Of a stretch of DNA of 37,811 bases, positions 22,536-30,834 are shown in pieces; position 1 is the first letter of the stretch; each line of letters begins with the position of its first letter. The stretch lies in assembly GCA_041306005.1 (NCBI GenBank), contig JBFYKJ010000080.1, positions 1-37,811 on the forward strand, read 5' to 3'. Both the position numbers and the translations under genes were made by a program. Origin of the DNA: JBFYKJ01 sp041306005. Lineage in GTDB: Archaea; Altiarchaeota; Altiarchaeia; JAFGQM01. The notes under the pieces are model-generated. The model saw only the letters and a program-made list of their open reading frames with translations, was not told the origin of the DNA and ran no database searches.

Positions 22536-23366
22536 GTAATCGCGAAGTTTGACCGGTTTAGCTTTAGTCCTATAGAAATTGAATATCTCAAGCCCCAGGT
22601 CTATAGCCTCCTGGCTTGTCGAATAAACCGCCTTGTAAAGGTCCTGCGACCCCGTCGCCTTATCCTTGTTCCGGGTGGCGAAGAACTGCGAGCAGGCGGT
22701 GAATGCAAAATCCGGGGAGAAGTCTATGGCGAAGAGCTCGATATTCGGCGCGCTTTCCCACTCTCGAATCTTTTCCTTCGTGTCCAGTGTTTCTGCTACA
22801 GACCTCAACACCCCCTCGGTCAGGATGAGCTTTATGTCAACGCCCTTCTGCGCCAGCTCTGCGGTGATGCCTACCCACACCCTTGAGAAGATGCCGCTTA
22901 ACCCATAGAACCTTGGGCCCGTTATGCTCCTAAGCATCTTGCAGAAGTCGTCTTCCGACTTGTTGACGTCAAAGCCGTAGTCGCGCATGTCCAGACCCTT
23001 AACAAGAACCAGCCTCTTTTGCAGCTCTATGGGAAGCGTGCCCATCTCATGCGTCGCCCAATACTCTTTGACCTTGCTGAGCCTGGACATCGCATCCATG
23101 TTGTCTCTTAGGCACATTGCCAGCACGCTGCCCCAATCCGTCAGCCGGAAGTCGCCGTCCGCGCGCTCTAAGATGCCCATGTCCTCGAGTTCCTTGGCCT
23201 TTGCAGACGTGTTCGGGGCGTTGGAGTCGACGACTCTTCGGAGGTCAGCTAGGCGCATTGGGCCTTTATCCAAGGCATCTAATATGGCTATCCTTAGGCG
23301 CGAGTCATAGAGCTTCTTCAGCGTGTCTTCGCACGCGTCGTAATTCTTAAGAAGTTCTGAGGTCAT
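22530..23366 (-). CDS. FilR1-type winged-helix transcriptional regulator, paralogue A
   Basis: A 278-aa regulator. Residues about 10-75 form a winged helix (LYDSRLRIAILDALDKGPMR, then recognition region DSNAPNTSAKAKELEDMG, then wing ERADGDFRLTDWG). The rest matches the FilR1-type effector region found in archaeal regulators: VKEYWATHEMGTLPIELQKRL, then an alpha/beta domain, ending in EAIDLGLEIFNFYR. The natural ligand is unknown. Its ATG overlaps the stop of paralogue B by an ATGA, so A and B form one minus-strand operon. It is the most divergent copy in the linker (VLAMCLRDNMDAMSRL instead of the RSRAQESFEFYATY block of C and D). Confidence 0.8.
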   Translation of the reverse strand: MTSELLKNYDACEDTLKKLYDSRLRIAILDALDKGPMRLADLRRVVDSNAPNTSAKAKELEDMGILERADGDFRLTDWGSVLAMCLRDNMDAMSRLSKVKEYWATHEMGTLPIELQKRLVLVKGLDMRDYGFDVNKSEDDFCKMLRSITGPRFYGLSGIFSRVWVGITAELAQKGVDIKLILTEGVLRSVAETLDTKEKIREWESAPNIELFAIDFSPDFAFTACSQFFATRNKDKATGSQDLYKAVYSTSQEAIDLGLEIFNFYRTKAKPVKLRDYL

Positions 23367-24193
23367 AGGTAGTCCTCCAGGTTGACTAACATGGCCTGTT
23401 TCTTGAAGTGCTCAAAAAGGTCAATCATCCACTGCAACGCAGTTGGGTCAGTTGACCACAGATTAGTCTCCACGAGGGACCCAGTCTGCTTAGACTTAAG
23501 CGCTAGTGTCATATACGACTCGGACACCATGAGCGCAAGAGGCAGTTCATCTATTCTGAACGCCTTGAACTTCCCGGTGCCATCGCAAAGCTTTGCAACT
23601 TTCTCGCCGCCAAGCTTGGCGCATATGGACAAGATTTCATCAGTTAGCAACATCTGCACATCGATGCCACGCTCAATCCACTTAACGCCTGCTTTGAAAT
23701 AAGCCTCCTGAAATATTGGGACGGCGCCATAGATTCGGGATTCTGCTGAATTCAACGCTTTTATGAATCTGTCATGCACTTCGACAACGTTTGACGAGCA
23801 TGGCCCTATGAGATTGGAGTTTTTCAAATCACCCAACCTGTCCAACAGAAACGACGGTATATCCTCGATGTTGTGCGTGCTCCAATACCCCCTGAATTTT
23901 TCATGTGCGCAACAGAAATCGATATTCTCAGTGACTTTTTTCAATGCGCTCCGGCCGAACGGCGTCAGGGTGTAAAGCCCGTCTTGCCTTTCGACCAGCT
24001 CCATCTCCTCGAGTTCTTTCGCTTTGGAAGAGGTGTTAGGAGCGTTGGAATCAACAGCTCTGCGGAGGTCCGCAAGCCTCATCGGGCCTTTGGAAAGCGC
24101 ATCAAGGATAGCGAGCCTAAGCCCCGAGTCGTACAGCTTCCTGATGGTCGGCTCGGCGAGCCTGTAGTTCTCCAGGAATTCAGAAGAAGCCAC
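23363..24193 (-). CDS. FilR1-type winged-helix transcriptional regulator, paralogue B
   Basis: A 276-aa protein, first gene of the A/B operon and divergent from the KaiC-like gene. It has the same layout: winged helix (LYDSGLRLAILDALSKGPMR, DSNAPNTSSKAKELEEM, GLYTLTPFGRSAL), then FRGYWSTHNIEDIPSFLLDRLGDL, and a C-terminal domain ending ALQWMIDLFEHFKKQ. The recognition segment is almost identical to the four other copies, so all five may bind similar DNA. A TATA box (minus strand GCTTATATCCC, 24212-24222) lies about 24 nt from the ATG, suggesting a leaderless transcript. Sitting in the divergent promoter, it may regulate itself and the KaiC-like gene; this is inferred. Confidence 0.82.
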   Translation of the reverse strand: MASSEFLENYRLAEPTIRKLYDSGLRLAILDALSKGPMRLADLRRAVDSNAPNTSSKAKELEEMELVERQDGLYTLTPFGRSALKKVTENIDFCCAHEKFRGYWSTHNIEDIPSFLLDRLGDLKNSNLIGPCSSNVVEVHDRFIKALNSAESRIYGAVPIFQEAYFKAGVKWIERGIDVQMLLTDEILSICAKLGGEKVAKLCDGTGKFKAFRIDELPLALMVSESYMTLALKSKQTGSLVETNLWSTDPTALQWMIDLFEHFKKQAMLVNLEDYL

Positions 24194-24211
24194 GCAGGAT
24201 TAGCAATTCAA

Positions 24212-24273
24212 GGGATATAAGCGTTTTTGCCGGCGTTAGGGCTCCCCGAGCCCGAAAACAGGTTTTTATACCC
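24212..24273. promoter_or_regulatory. Divergent promoter between FilR1-B and the KaiC-like gene
   Basis: Minus strand: GCTTATATCCC at 24212-24222 for FilR1-B. Plus strand: GGTTTTTATACCC at 24261-24273, about 38 nt before the KaiC-like ATG. Between them GGGCT (24239-24243) and AGCCC (24249-24253) form a short inverted repeat. The string GGGATATAAGCGTTTTT here also occurs at 21105-21121. Confidence 0.55.
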
Positions 24274-24307
24274 GGCGTCATAAGTATAAACACCCAAACA
24301 GCCCAAA

Positions 24308-25042
24308 ATGACCGTAGTGGATAGAGCTAAGACCGGAATAAAGGGATTCGACGAGTTGGTAGGCGGCGGGATACCCCGCGGCAGGACGATCCTTCTGGCC
24401 GGCGGAAGCGGCACGGGCAAGACGATATTCAGCATGCAGTTCCTATGCAACGGGGCGAAGCTCGGCGAGCCGGGCATTTACCTTACGCTTGAAGAGAAGC
24501 CAAAGAACCTTAGGGCCGAGATGCTTGAGTTCGGCATGGATGTGGCCGCCTACGAGAAGGCGAAGAAGATAGCTATAATCGATGCGTCACTCGTGAGGCT
24601 TGGTCTCGAGTCTGACGAGATCTTCACCATCTCCCCGGAGAGCTTTGACATCAACCACCTTCTCCAGAACCTGATAATGACGGCAAAGAACATCGGGGCG
24701 AGAAGAGTTGTTATCGACGCCCTGCCCGCCTTGGACGTGCTTGTCGACGGGAACATCACTAAGGTGAGGAACGCGATAATCGAGCTTAATTACCTGCTCC
24801 AGGAGCACGGCCTGACTACGATACTGCTCGACGAGATGCCGTCGGGGGCCGAGGGCTACTCAAGGCACGGGGTCGAAGAGTTCGTGGTGGACGGGGTAGT
24901 GGTATTGACGCTGGAGTCTCTCGGGGCGCAGAGCACCAGGACAATCACGATTAGGAAGATGAGGCATACGAAGCACAGTGAGGCGATAAATAGCTTCGAG
25001 ATCGTGAGTGGGAAAGGGATTGTAGTGGAGAGTCAAAGTTAG
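24308..25042 (+). CDS. KaiC-like RecA-superfamily ATPase (single domain)
   Basis: A 244-aa protein with one KaiC/RadA-like domain. Walker A GGSGTGKT at residues 32-39; LEEKPKNLR, where paired Glu residues follow a strand as in KaiC; Walker B ARRVVIDAL near 137-145; and TITIRKMRHTKHS near the C-terminus, the KaiC arginine-finger-like R-K-M-R-x-T-x-H motif. The N-terminal TGIKGFDELVGGGIPRG is diagnostic of the family. Archaeal single-domain KaiC-like proteins act as ATP-driven signalling switches. Divergent from a FilR1 regulator and upstream of a V4R sensor protein, it may belong to a signal-transduction set; partners are not known. Confidence 0.9.
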   Translation: MTVVDRAKTGIKGFDELVGGGIPRGRTILLAGGSGTGKTIFSMQFLCNGAKLGEPGIYLTLEEKPKNLRAEMLEFGMDVAAYEKAKKIAIIDASLVRLGLESDEIFTISPESFDINHLLQNLIMTAKNIGARRVVIDALPALDVLVDGNITKVRNAIIELNYLLQEHGLTTILLDEMPSGAEGYSRHGVEEFVVDGVVVLTLESLGAQSTRTITIRKMRHTKHSEAINSFEIVSGKGIVVESQS

Positions 25043-25064
25043 TCCTTAAACGACAAATGACACC

Positions 25065-26198
25065 ATGGTAACTAAGGATGAACAGGCAAAGTGGTTTGTT
25101 AAGAACATTGTAATGCCTGAGAATGAGGTAATACACAATCCTGGTTTTGTTGTATGTAAGTTTAGTGATAAGTGTCAAGATGTCTTTATGAGAGAGTTCT
25201 TTTATCCTGAATCTATTTTTGTCGAGTTAGAAAAGCAAATTTATAAAAAATACGGTAATAAAGGTACGCTTGCATTGTATTCTGCCGGTAAAAACTTTGG
25301 CTATAACTACTCTAAAATTTCAAACTTCCCTCAAATAAATAAGACGCCCCGCAAAGATTTTGATAACTTTATATATCTCTTTATGCGATATGCCGAGTGT
25401 ATGCTGGCGGACAGCATGGAACACAAGATTGATTACAAAAAAAAGACACTTACCTATAAGACCAAAAATTATGTCATTTGTAGTAAAAACGGTATCGGAT
25501 GCACCATGTTGGGTGTTTGGGCTGGATTTTGGGCGTATTTGATAGACGATTTAACTAGCGAAGGCGCCCAACCTTCATGTGAAGGTAGGGGTTCAGCTTC
25601 ATGTGAGTACATATTTGGTGCTCCAAAATATTTACCCGTTGGTGCAATGACGGCAACTAATGTAAACCTTATAAAGCGTAATGAACAAGTTTATCGCATG
25701 CTCAACAAAATTCGGAAAACTACTTACTCAAAAAAATCTTTTAAAGACTTAATTGATTCTCGGTTTATTCGCCAACGTAAAGGGGATATAGAATGCCTAG
25801 GTTTCAGACACTTCCTTGATGAGTCTAGTTTACTTTACTTCCTCGAATGCGGATTAGATAGCGTTGAAGGCGGTTCGGAAATTTTATTTAATTCGGCATA
25901 TAAATTCGGCGAATCATTAGCAAAAAAGCAGCCAAAAAGTAATGAACATAAATCCTGGGTTTCTAACTATCTTTCTGCAATGGGGTGGGGCGATGTATTA
26001 ATATCAAAACAGTCTATGCAGTATGTTGTTTCTGTTAGATATTTTCCATGGACTGAACTTTCAGATAGTATAACGTATTCATTATTTAGAGGTATGGTTT
26101 CGGGTCTAATCTCGGGTTTTATTGACAAACCTACTAAATTGAAGCAATCCGAGGTCAGTTTAGCCAATGGCTACATGACACTGACGATATCCGAATGA
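25065..26198 (+). CDS. Tandem V4R-domain protein (AT-rich insert)
   Basis: A 377-aa cytosolic protein. Residues about 30-185 form a V4R (4-vinyl-reductase-type) sensor domain ending in GVWAGFWAYLIDDLT, then PSCEGRGSASCEYIFG, where Cys172 and Cys180 are the conserved C-x7-C of the family. Residues about 245-377 repeat the fold (YSLFRGMVSGLISGFIDKP, then a final strand) but have lost both cysteines. V4R domains bind small hydrophobic or tetrapyrrole-related ligands. The gene is strikingly AT-rich compared with both neighbours and overlaps the next gene by ATGA. Together with a UbiA enzyme, ligand sensing or prenyl/tetrapyrrole chemistry is a reasonable inference, not shown by sequence. Confidence 0.75.
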   Translation: MVTKDEQAKWFVKNIVMPENEVIHNPGFVVCKFSDKCQDVFMREFFYPESIFVELEKQIYKKYGNKGTLALYSAGKNFGYNYSKISNFPQINKTPRKDFDNFIYLFMRYAECMLADSMEHKIDYKKKTLTYKTKNYVICSKNGIGCTMLGVWAGFWAYLIDDLTSEGAQPSCEGRGSASCEYIFGAPKYLPVGAMTATNVNLIKRNEQVYRMLNKIRKTTYSKKSFKDLIDSRFIRQRKGDIECLGFRHFLDESSLLYFLECGLDSVEGGSEILFNSAYKFGESLAKKQPKSNEHKSWVSNYLSAMGWGDVLISKQSMQYVVSVRYFPWTELSDSITYSLFRGMVSGLISGFIDKPTKLKQSEVSLANGYMTLTISE

Positions 26199-27061
26199 CT
26201 ACTAAAGAAGGCTTTTTTGACACTTTAATTTATCTTAATTTGCCAATAGGATTGGTTGCTATATCGATGTTATTCGTTTCTAGTAGCCTCTTACATGTAA
26301 CGTTGCCACCCCTTATCTATATTGCAGCCTCTTTCGTCTACATCAGTTTGTATACTATAAACAAACGGACTGATGAACGCGAAGATTATGTCAACAAGCC
26401 GGAGATAACTGCGTTAAATAAGATCTATCGAAATTACTTACCCATATTAGCCATAATCGAGTTCTTTATTGGATTTTTCTTAGTTTTGTTTTGTGATTTT
26501 CGTATACTGATATTATTGCTCTTGCCCATGGTATTAGTTATTCTGTATAGTGTGCCCATCTTACCTAATCGGTTTAAGCAGCGAAGATTAAAGGAGCTCT
26601 TGGTCATTAAAAATATTACTACAGCACTAATATGGGCCCCACTTGTACTAATTCCTGCAGCCTATTTTGGATTACTGAGCACTATAGCACCATTGTGTTT
26701 TTTTCTAATAATTATGGTTATGGTTTTTTCAAATAGTGTAGTGTTTGATATGCGGGATTTGGAGGGTGATAAAATTAATAAAATTTCAACAATACCCTTG
26801 CGACTGGGAATACGCTATACTAAAATACTTTTACTAATCCTAATTATAGTCTTAGGTTTTATTATAAACCTATTTGCGTATACCGGAAAATTACCCCCAT
26901 TAGCTTATATGTTAAATCTTAACACTATCTATGCTATCACTTATATCCTCCTATTTAATAACTCTACCCGAAAAAATCCAAATTATTACTTGCTAGTCGA
27001 TAGTGAGTTCATGCTAATGGCTATATTTATAGCTATGGGTATTCTCCTTAAACTGCCTTAA
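26195..27061 (+). CDS. UbiA-family prenyltransferase (AT-rich insert)
   Basis: A 288-aa integral membrane protein with about eight or nine hydrophobic helices. UbiA signatures: motif I is divergent, NKRTDEREDYVNKPE (Asn57, Asp60, Asp64) in place of NDxxDxxxD; the YSVP...RLKELLVIKN block matches the family's YS-x-P...LK...KN pattern; motif II is intact, DMRDLEGDKINKISTIPLRLG (Asp185, Asp188, Asp192). The family transfers isoprenoid chains to aromatic or lipid acceptors. It starts inside the V4R stop codon (ATG 26195, TGA 26196-26198). Line 26461-26520 is 25% GC by hand count, so the pair was probably acquired together from an AT-rich source. Acceptor unknown. Confidence 0.85.
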   Translation: MTTKEGFFDTLIYLNLPIGLVAISMLFVSSSLLHVTLPPLIYIAASFVYISLYTINKRTDEREDYVNKPEITALNKIYRNYLPILAIIEFFIGFFLVLFCDFRILILLLLPMVLVILYSVPILPNRFKQRRLKELLVIKNITTALIWAPLVLIPAAYFGLLSTIAPLCFFLIIMVMVFSNSVVFDMRDLEGDKINKISTIPLRLGIRYTKILLLILIIVLGFIINLFAYTGKLPPLAYMLNLNTIYAITYILLFNNSTRKNPNYYLLVDSEFMLMAIFIAMGILLKLP

Positions 27062-27089
27062 TTTTTCTCCCCCTTCAAGCTAACTCTTC

Positions 27090-27926
27090 ATGTCTTCTCT
27101 CTTTCTCCAAAACTATTCCCTCGCAGAACCCACTATTAGAAAGCTTTACGACTCCAAGCTGCGCATGGCTATCCTTGAGGCCCTCGGCGACGGCCCCAAA
27201 CGCCTTTCGGACTTGCGGCGCATAGTTGATTCCAACGCTCCCAACACTAGCACAAAGGCCAAAGACTTGGAGGACATGGGTCTAATAGAGCGCATCGACG
27301 GCGACTACGCCCTAACGCCATACGGCCGTGCGGTGCGCTCCCGGGCGCAAGAATCCTTCGAGTTCTACGCGACTTATGCGAAGTTTCGGGAGTTCTGGGA
27401 ATCGCACGATACCTCGGCGATCCCGGATTTCCTCTGGGCCCGTTTGGGGGACCTGAATAACTCGACTGTCGTGAAACCTGAGACTGTGGACCTAACCAGG
27501 ATAGACACCGACTTCCTAGATATGCTGAAATCGGCCAGTAAATTCCTCTACGGCATGTCGCCTGTGTATCACGATGAGTATCTCAAGTTTACCGACGAGC
27601 TTGTCGGAGCCGGGCTGGATATCAAATACATACTGACAGACGACGTACTCCGCGTATGCGCAAAGATGGGGGAGCGCACAATCCGGCTTTTCGACCAGTC
27701 CCAAAACTTCAAGCTGTACGGCTTAAGCGATGCCAAATTCGGTTTCATCGTCTCCGAGAAATTCTTTTCCCTGCTTTTGATAGACAAGGGCGGCACGGAC
27801 GTGTCTTACATGTACATGGGCCCGGACCTGCGTTCTACCGACCCGAAGGCAATCCGGTGGGGCATCGATCTGTTCGACTACTACGCGAAGAAGTCGCACC
27901 CCGCCAAACTAAGGGATTATAAATGA
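27090..27926 (+). CDS. FilR1-type winged-helix transcriptional regulator, paralogue C
   Basis: A 278-aa regulator. Winged helix: LYDSKLRMAILEALGDGPKR, recognition segment DSNAPNTSTKAKDLEDMG, wing ERIDGDYALTPYG. The RSRAQESFEFYATY helix then leads into the effector region (REFWESHDTSAIPDFLWARLGDL) ending RSTDPKAIRWGIDLFDYYAKK. Its stop overlaps the MFS transporter start by ATGA, so it probably controls or senses the transporter's substrate. The DNA around the wing and linker (27300-27390) is nearly identical to the same part of paralogue D, pointing to recent duplication or gene conversion. GC content returns to the local high value exactly at this gene. Confidence 0.82.
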   Translation: MSSLFLQNYSLAEPTIRKLYDSKLRMAILEALGDGPKRLSDLRRIVDSNAPNTSTKAKDLEDMGLIERIDGDYALTPYGRAVRSRAQESFEFYATYAKFREFWESHDTSAIPDFLWARLGDLNNSTVVKPETVDLTRIDTDFLDMLKSASKFLYGMSPVYHDEYLKFTDELVGAGLDIKYILTDDVLRVCAKMGERTIRLFDQSQNFKLYGLSDAKFGFIVSEKFFSLLLIDKGGTDVSYMYMGPDLRSTDPKAIRWGIDLFDYYAKKSHPAKLRDYK

Positions 27927-29122
27927 CAGCCCGCTGCGAACTCGTTCTGGTCAGCCTTTCAGGGCTATTGTATGCTATGGGCGCCGGCGCATTATGGTTC
28001 ATGCTCCCCGGCTTTGTCCAGGGCGGGATAACGCCGGACCTGTTCGAAATCAGCCTTTTCGTGGCGGTGCCGTCCATAGTCGCCCTGCTCTTCGACCTGC
28101 CGGCCGGCGCCCTGTCGGACCGTATCGGTCGGAAGAAAACGATAATATGCGGCCTTCTCATCTCCGCGCTGGCAGGCGCGGTATTGTCCATAGCTTTATC
28201 CGCGGCGGGGTTCGCATTGTTTGCCTTACTCTTTGGGCTTTCGCTATCGCTTGTCGTAGCTGCCGCGAGAGCCCTGATAATGGACATCTCCCCGCCGCAC
28301 AAAGCGGGCGAGTATTTTGGGATTGCGGTGGCTTTGATGACGCTGGGTTCCGCTCTCGGCCCGCTGGTGGCAGGCTCTCTGTTAGAGCCGTCGTTTGAGG
28401 AAGGGCTTCCCACAGCCTTAGTTTTTTATTGGACCGCTATTTTAGCGTCGCTTGCGGTTTTCTCGCTAGTCGGGGAGACTGTAAAGGACAAAAAGCCGGT
28501 TATTGCTTCGGTCCGCGAGCTCATTGCCGGCAAGCTGTTTTTGCCTGCCGTGAGGGATTTTAAGTCTTTGAAATCTGCCGGCATTATCGTAATCCTAGCC
28601 ACCTTTGCCCTCACTTTCGTCGACGGGGTGATATGGACTTATGAGCCACTCCTGTATGGCGAGAAGGGGCTTGGGGCTGCTTTCGGCGGCACCCTGCTTT
28701 TCGTATTCGTGATATCCCTGGTCTTGTTCCAGGCCATAGGCGGCTTTCTGGCCGACAGGTTCGGCAAGTCAAGGATCTTGGCATCGGGCCTCGCGATATG
28801 CGGCACCGGTCTAGTCTTATTCTCCTTGCAGGGCGACCCCATAATGCTGGTCACCTTCGCAATCCTCACCTCGCTGGGGGCTGGTCTGTCATGGCCAGCC
28901 ATAGGCGGCGTGATAACCGAGATGTCGGTCGGCAAGGGCAGGGGCGGCATAGCTGGCGTCTGGACGCTCTTTATGGATGCAGCTTACATATTCGCACCCA
29001 TGTTCGGTGGCGTTATTGCTGTGACTTCTGGAAATGTTTCGTCCGTTTTCCTGGTGGCTGGTGTGGTGCTTTTGTCTTTCCCATTGGCCCTGGCGGCCGT
29101 CCCGAAGAAGCCCCCCTTATGA
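27923..29122 (+). CDS. MFS transporter
   Basis: A 399-aa protein with twelve predicted hydrophobic helices and the motif A loop DRIGRKKT near residue 65 between helices 2 and 3; a related DRFGKSRI lies in the second half. This is the drug/solute H+-antiporter-like architecture; the substrate cannot be predicted. It overlaps the FilR1-C stop by 4 bp and is followed after 39 nt by FilR1-D, so a transporter is sandwiched between paralogous regulators. By analogy with efflux genes next to ligand-sensing regulators, export of the FilR1 ligand or of a toxic compound is plausible but inferred. Confidence 0.9.
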   Translation: MTARCELVLVSLSGLLYAMGAGALWFMLPGFVQGGITPDLFEISLFVAVPSIVALLFDLPAGALSDRIGRKKTIICGLLISALAGAVLSIALSAAGFALFALLFGLSLSLVVAAARALIMDISPPHKAGEYFGIAVALMTLGSALGPLVAGSLLEPSFEEGLPTALVFYWTAILASLAVFSLVGETVKDKKPVIASVRELIAGKLFLPAVRDFKSLKSAGIIVILATFALTFVDGVIWTYEPLLYGEKGLGAAFGGTLLFVFVISLVLFQAIGGFLADRFGKSRILASGLAICGTGLVLFSLQGDPIMLVTFAILTSLGAGLSWPAIGGVITEMSVGKGRGGIAGVWTLFMDAAYIFAPMFGGVIAVTSGNVSSVFLVAGVVLLSFPLALAAVPKKPPL

Positions 29123-29125
29123 CCC

Positions 29126-29153
29126 TAGGCTCTTTTTCTGTTTAAACAGCCTA
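29126..29153 (+). promoter_or_regulatory. Palindromic promoter element before FilR1-D
   Basis: Inside the 39-nt gap, the perfect 12-bp palindrome CTGTTTAAACAG (29138-29149) overlaps a TATA-like TTTAAA. A second inverted repeat, TAGGCT (29126-29131) with AGCCTA (29148-29153), encloses it. The start codon is at 29162. This is a natural candidate operator for a FilR1 dimer. Confidence 0.5.
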
Positions 29154-29161
29154 ACTAATCC

Positions 29162-30001
29162 ATGTCTTCTCCCCCCTCTTTCTTGGAGAACTACTCCCTC
29201 GCAGAGCCGACGGTGAGGAAGCTCTACGATTCCAAACTGAGGCTCGCTATCCTTGACGCCCTTTCAAACAGTCCCATGCGCCTCGCCGACCTGAAGAACG
29301 CGGTGAAATCCAACGCTCCAAACACATCCGCAAAGGCCAAGGAATTGGAGGAGATGGGCCTAATAGAACGGATTGAGGGCGATTACGCCCTAACACCCTA
29401 CGGCCGGGCGGTGCGCTCCCGGGCGCAGGAATCCTTCGAATTCTACGCGACTTATGAGAAGTTCAAGGAGTTTTGGGATACGCATATAACTACGGGCATA
29501 CCAGACCACCTCTGGGCCAGGCTCGGCGAACTGAATGATTCTGTTGTGGTCAAGGATTTAGCCTCCGACGTTACCCATTCACACGATGTCTTCGTCGAGT
29601 TACTGGATTCAATCAACAAGAGGTTCTATGGAATTTCGCCGATATACCACAGTGAGTACCTCCGCGCGACGCTGGCAATCCTTGAGAAGCGATTGGACGC
29701 GCAGCTGATCGTGAACAAAGAAATCTTTAAAGTCCTAACTAGCCTAAAGGGCGACCAGGGTAAACAGGTTAAGGAGCTCTGCGACAGGGGCAAATGGTTT
29801 GTTTTTGAGGGCCATCTCTCCGTCGCATTCACAGTCAGCGAATGTTTCATGTCGCTGGCATTGGAATCCAAGAACGACCCCACCCAATATATGAACATGG
29901 ACTTTGAGTCCACCTCCCCCCGCGCAATCCAATGGGGCCTCGACCTCTTCGACTACTACAAGAAACAGTCCACACCTGTCAAGCTCTCCGACTACCTATG
30001 A
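29162..30001 (+). CDS. FilR1-type winged-helix transcriptional regulator, paralogue D
   Basis: A 279-aa protein. Winged helix LYDSKLRLAILDALSNSPMR, recognition segment KSNAPNTSAKAKELEEMG (Lys in place of Asp before the Ser), wing ERIEGDYALTPYG. The effector region contains KEFWDTHITTGIPDHLWARLGEL and ends STSPRAIQWGLDLFDYYKKQ. It is closest to paralogue C in the wing and linker, but the middle and C-terminal parts differ, as expected if the ligand has changed while the DNA contact is kept. Its stop overlaps the start of paralogue E by ATGA, so D and E are translated from one message. The palindrome at 29138-29149 precedes it. Confidence 0.82.
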   Translation: MSSPPSFLENYSLAEPTVRKLYDSKLRLAILDALSNSPMRLADLKNAVKSNAPNTSAKAKELEEMGLIERIEGDYALTPYGRAVRSRAQESFEFYATYEKFKEFWDTHITTGIPDHLWARLGELNDSVVVKDLASDVTHSHDVFVELLDSINKRFYGISPIYHSEYLRATLAILEKRLDAQLIVNKEIFKVLTSLKGDQGKQVKELCDRGKWFVFEGHLSVAFTVSECFMSLALESKNDPTQYMNMDFESTSPRAIQWGLDLFDYYKKQSTPVKLSDYL

Positions 30002-30834
30002 CCTCCAAATTCCTCGAGGACTACCGGCTCGCGGAGCCGACGATAAGGAGGCTATACGATTCGGGCCTTAGGGTGGGCATAGTCGATGCACTAAAGGATG
30101 GCCCCCTGCGTCTGGCCGACTTAAGGCGTGTAGTTGACTCCAACGCCCCGAATACCTCGTCCAAGGCAAAGGAGCTCGAAGAGATGGGCGTGCTTGAAAG
30201 GACCCCCTCGGGCGACTATGCCCTAACTCCCTATGGCCAGGCTATCCGAGTGAGGGCCCAAGATTCATTCGAGTTCTACGCCACCTACGAGAAGTTCAAG
30301 GAATTCTGGCAGACGCACTATACCGATGGCATACCCCCGGAGCTGTGGCTCCGCCTAGGCGAGCTGAACAACTCCATCCTCATCACCACTAAGGAGAAGG
30401 GCAACATGAACGCCGTGAACGAGATTTTCTTGGAGCTGCTCGGCTCCATAAAGCACAAGTTTTACGGCGTCTCGCCGATTTACCATTCCGAGTGGTTTGC
30501 GATGGCTATAGAGCTCGTCAAACGGGGCGTTGACACCGAGATAATCATAACCGAGAATGTCGTGGATCTGATACGCAAGGACGCGTCAAAGGAGGATCTC
30601 AAGATCATATCTGGGGCCAAGAATATACACTGGCCGATAATAAAGGGCGATGTCAAGGTCGCTTTCACCGTCAGCGAGGGCTTTCTCTCGCTGGCCCTCA
30701 AGACAATCGACACGGGCTTTGTCCTAGATATGGACCTTGACTCTACCGACCCGCGCGCCGTCAAGTGGGGCTTTGACCTATACGACTTCTACCGCAAGCA
30801 GACGAGCGGGGAGGAGCTGAAGGATTACCTCTAG
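29998..30834 (+). CDS. FilR1-type winged-helix transcriptional regulator, paralogue E
   Basis: A 278-aa protein starting at ATG 29998 (MTSKFLEDYRLAEPT), overlapping the D stop by ATGA. A longer in-frame start at 29932 would lie inside gene D and has no family match. It contains the winged helix (LYDSGLRVGIVDALKDGPLR, DSNAPNTSSKAKELEEMG, wing ERTPSGDYALTPYG), the linker RVRAQDSFEFYATYEKFKEFW, and a C-terminal effector region ending STDPRAVKWGFDLYDFYRKQ. A 19-bp palindrome starts on the last base of its stop codon. D and E as co-translated paralogues could heterodimerise; this is inferred. Confidence 0.82.
   Translation: MTSKFLEDYRLAEPTIRRLYDSGLRVGIVDALKDGPLRLADLRRVVDSNAPNTSSKAKELEEMGVLERTPSGDYALTPYGQAIRVRAQDSFEFYATYEKFKEFWQTHYTDGIPPELWLRLGELNNSILITTKEKGNMNAVNEIFLELLGSIKHKFYGVSPIYHSEWFAMAIELVKRGVDTEIIITENVVDLIRKDASKEDLKIISGAKNIHWPIIKGDVKVAFTVSEGFLSLALKTIDTGFVLDMDLDSTDPRAVKWGFDLYDFYRKQTSGEELKDYL

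Noticed and set aside
25043..27089. Integrated mobile element carrying the V4R-UbiA pair
   Set aside because: No integrase, transposase, inverted ends or target-site duplication was found at the composition borders; only acquisition of the gene pair is supported.
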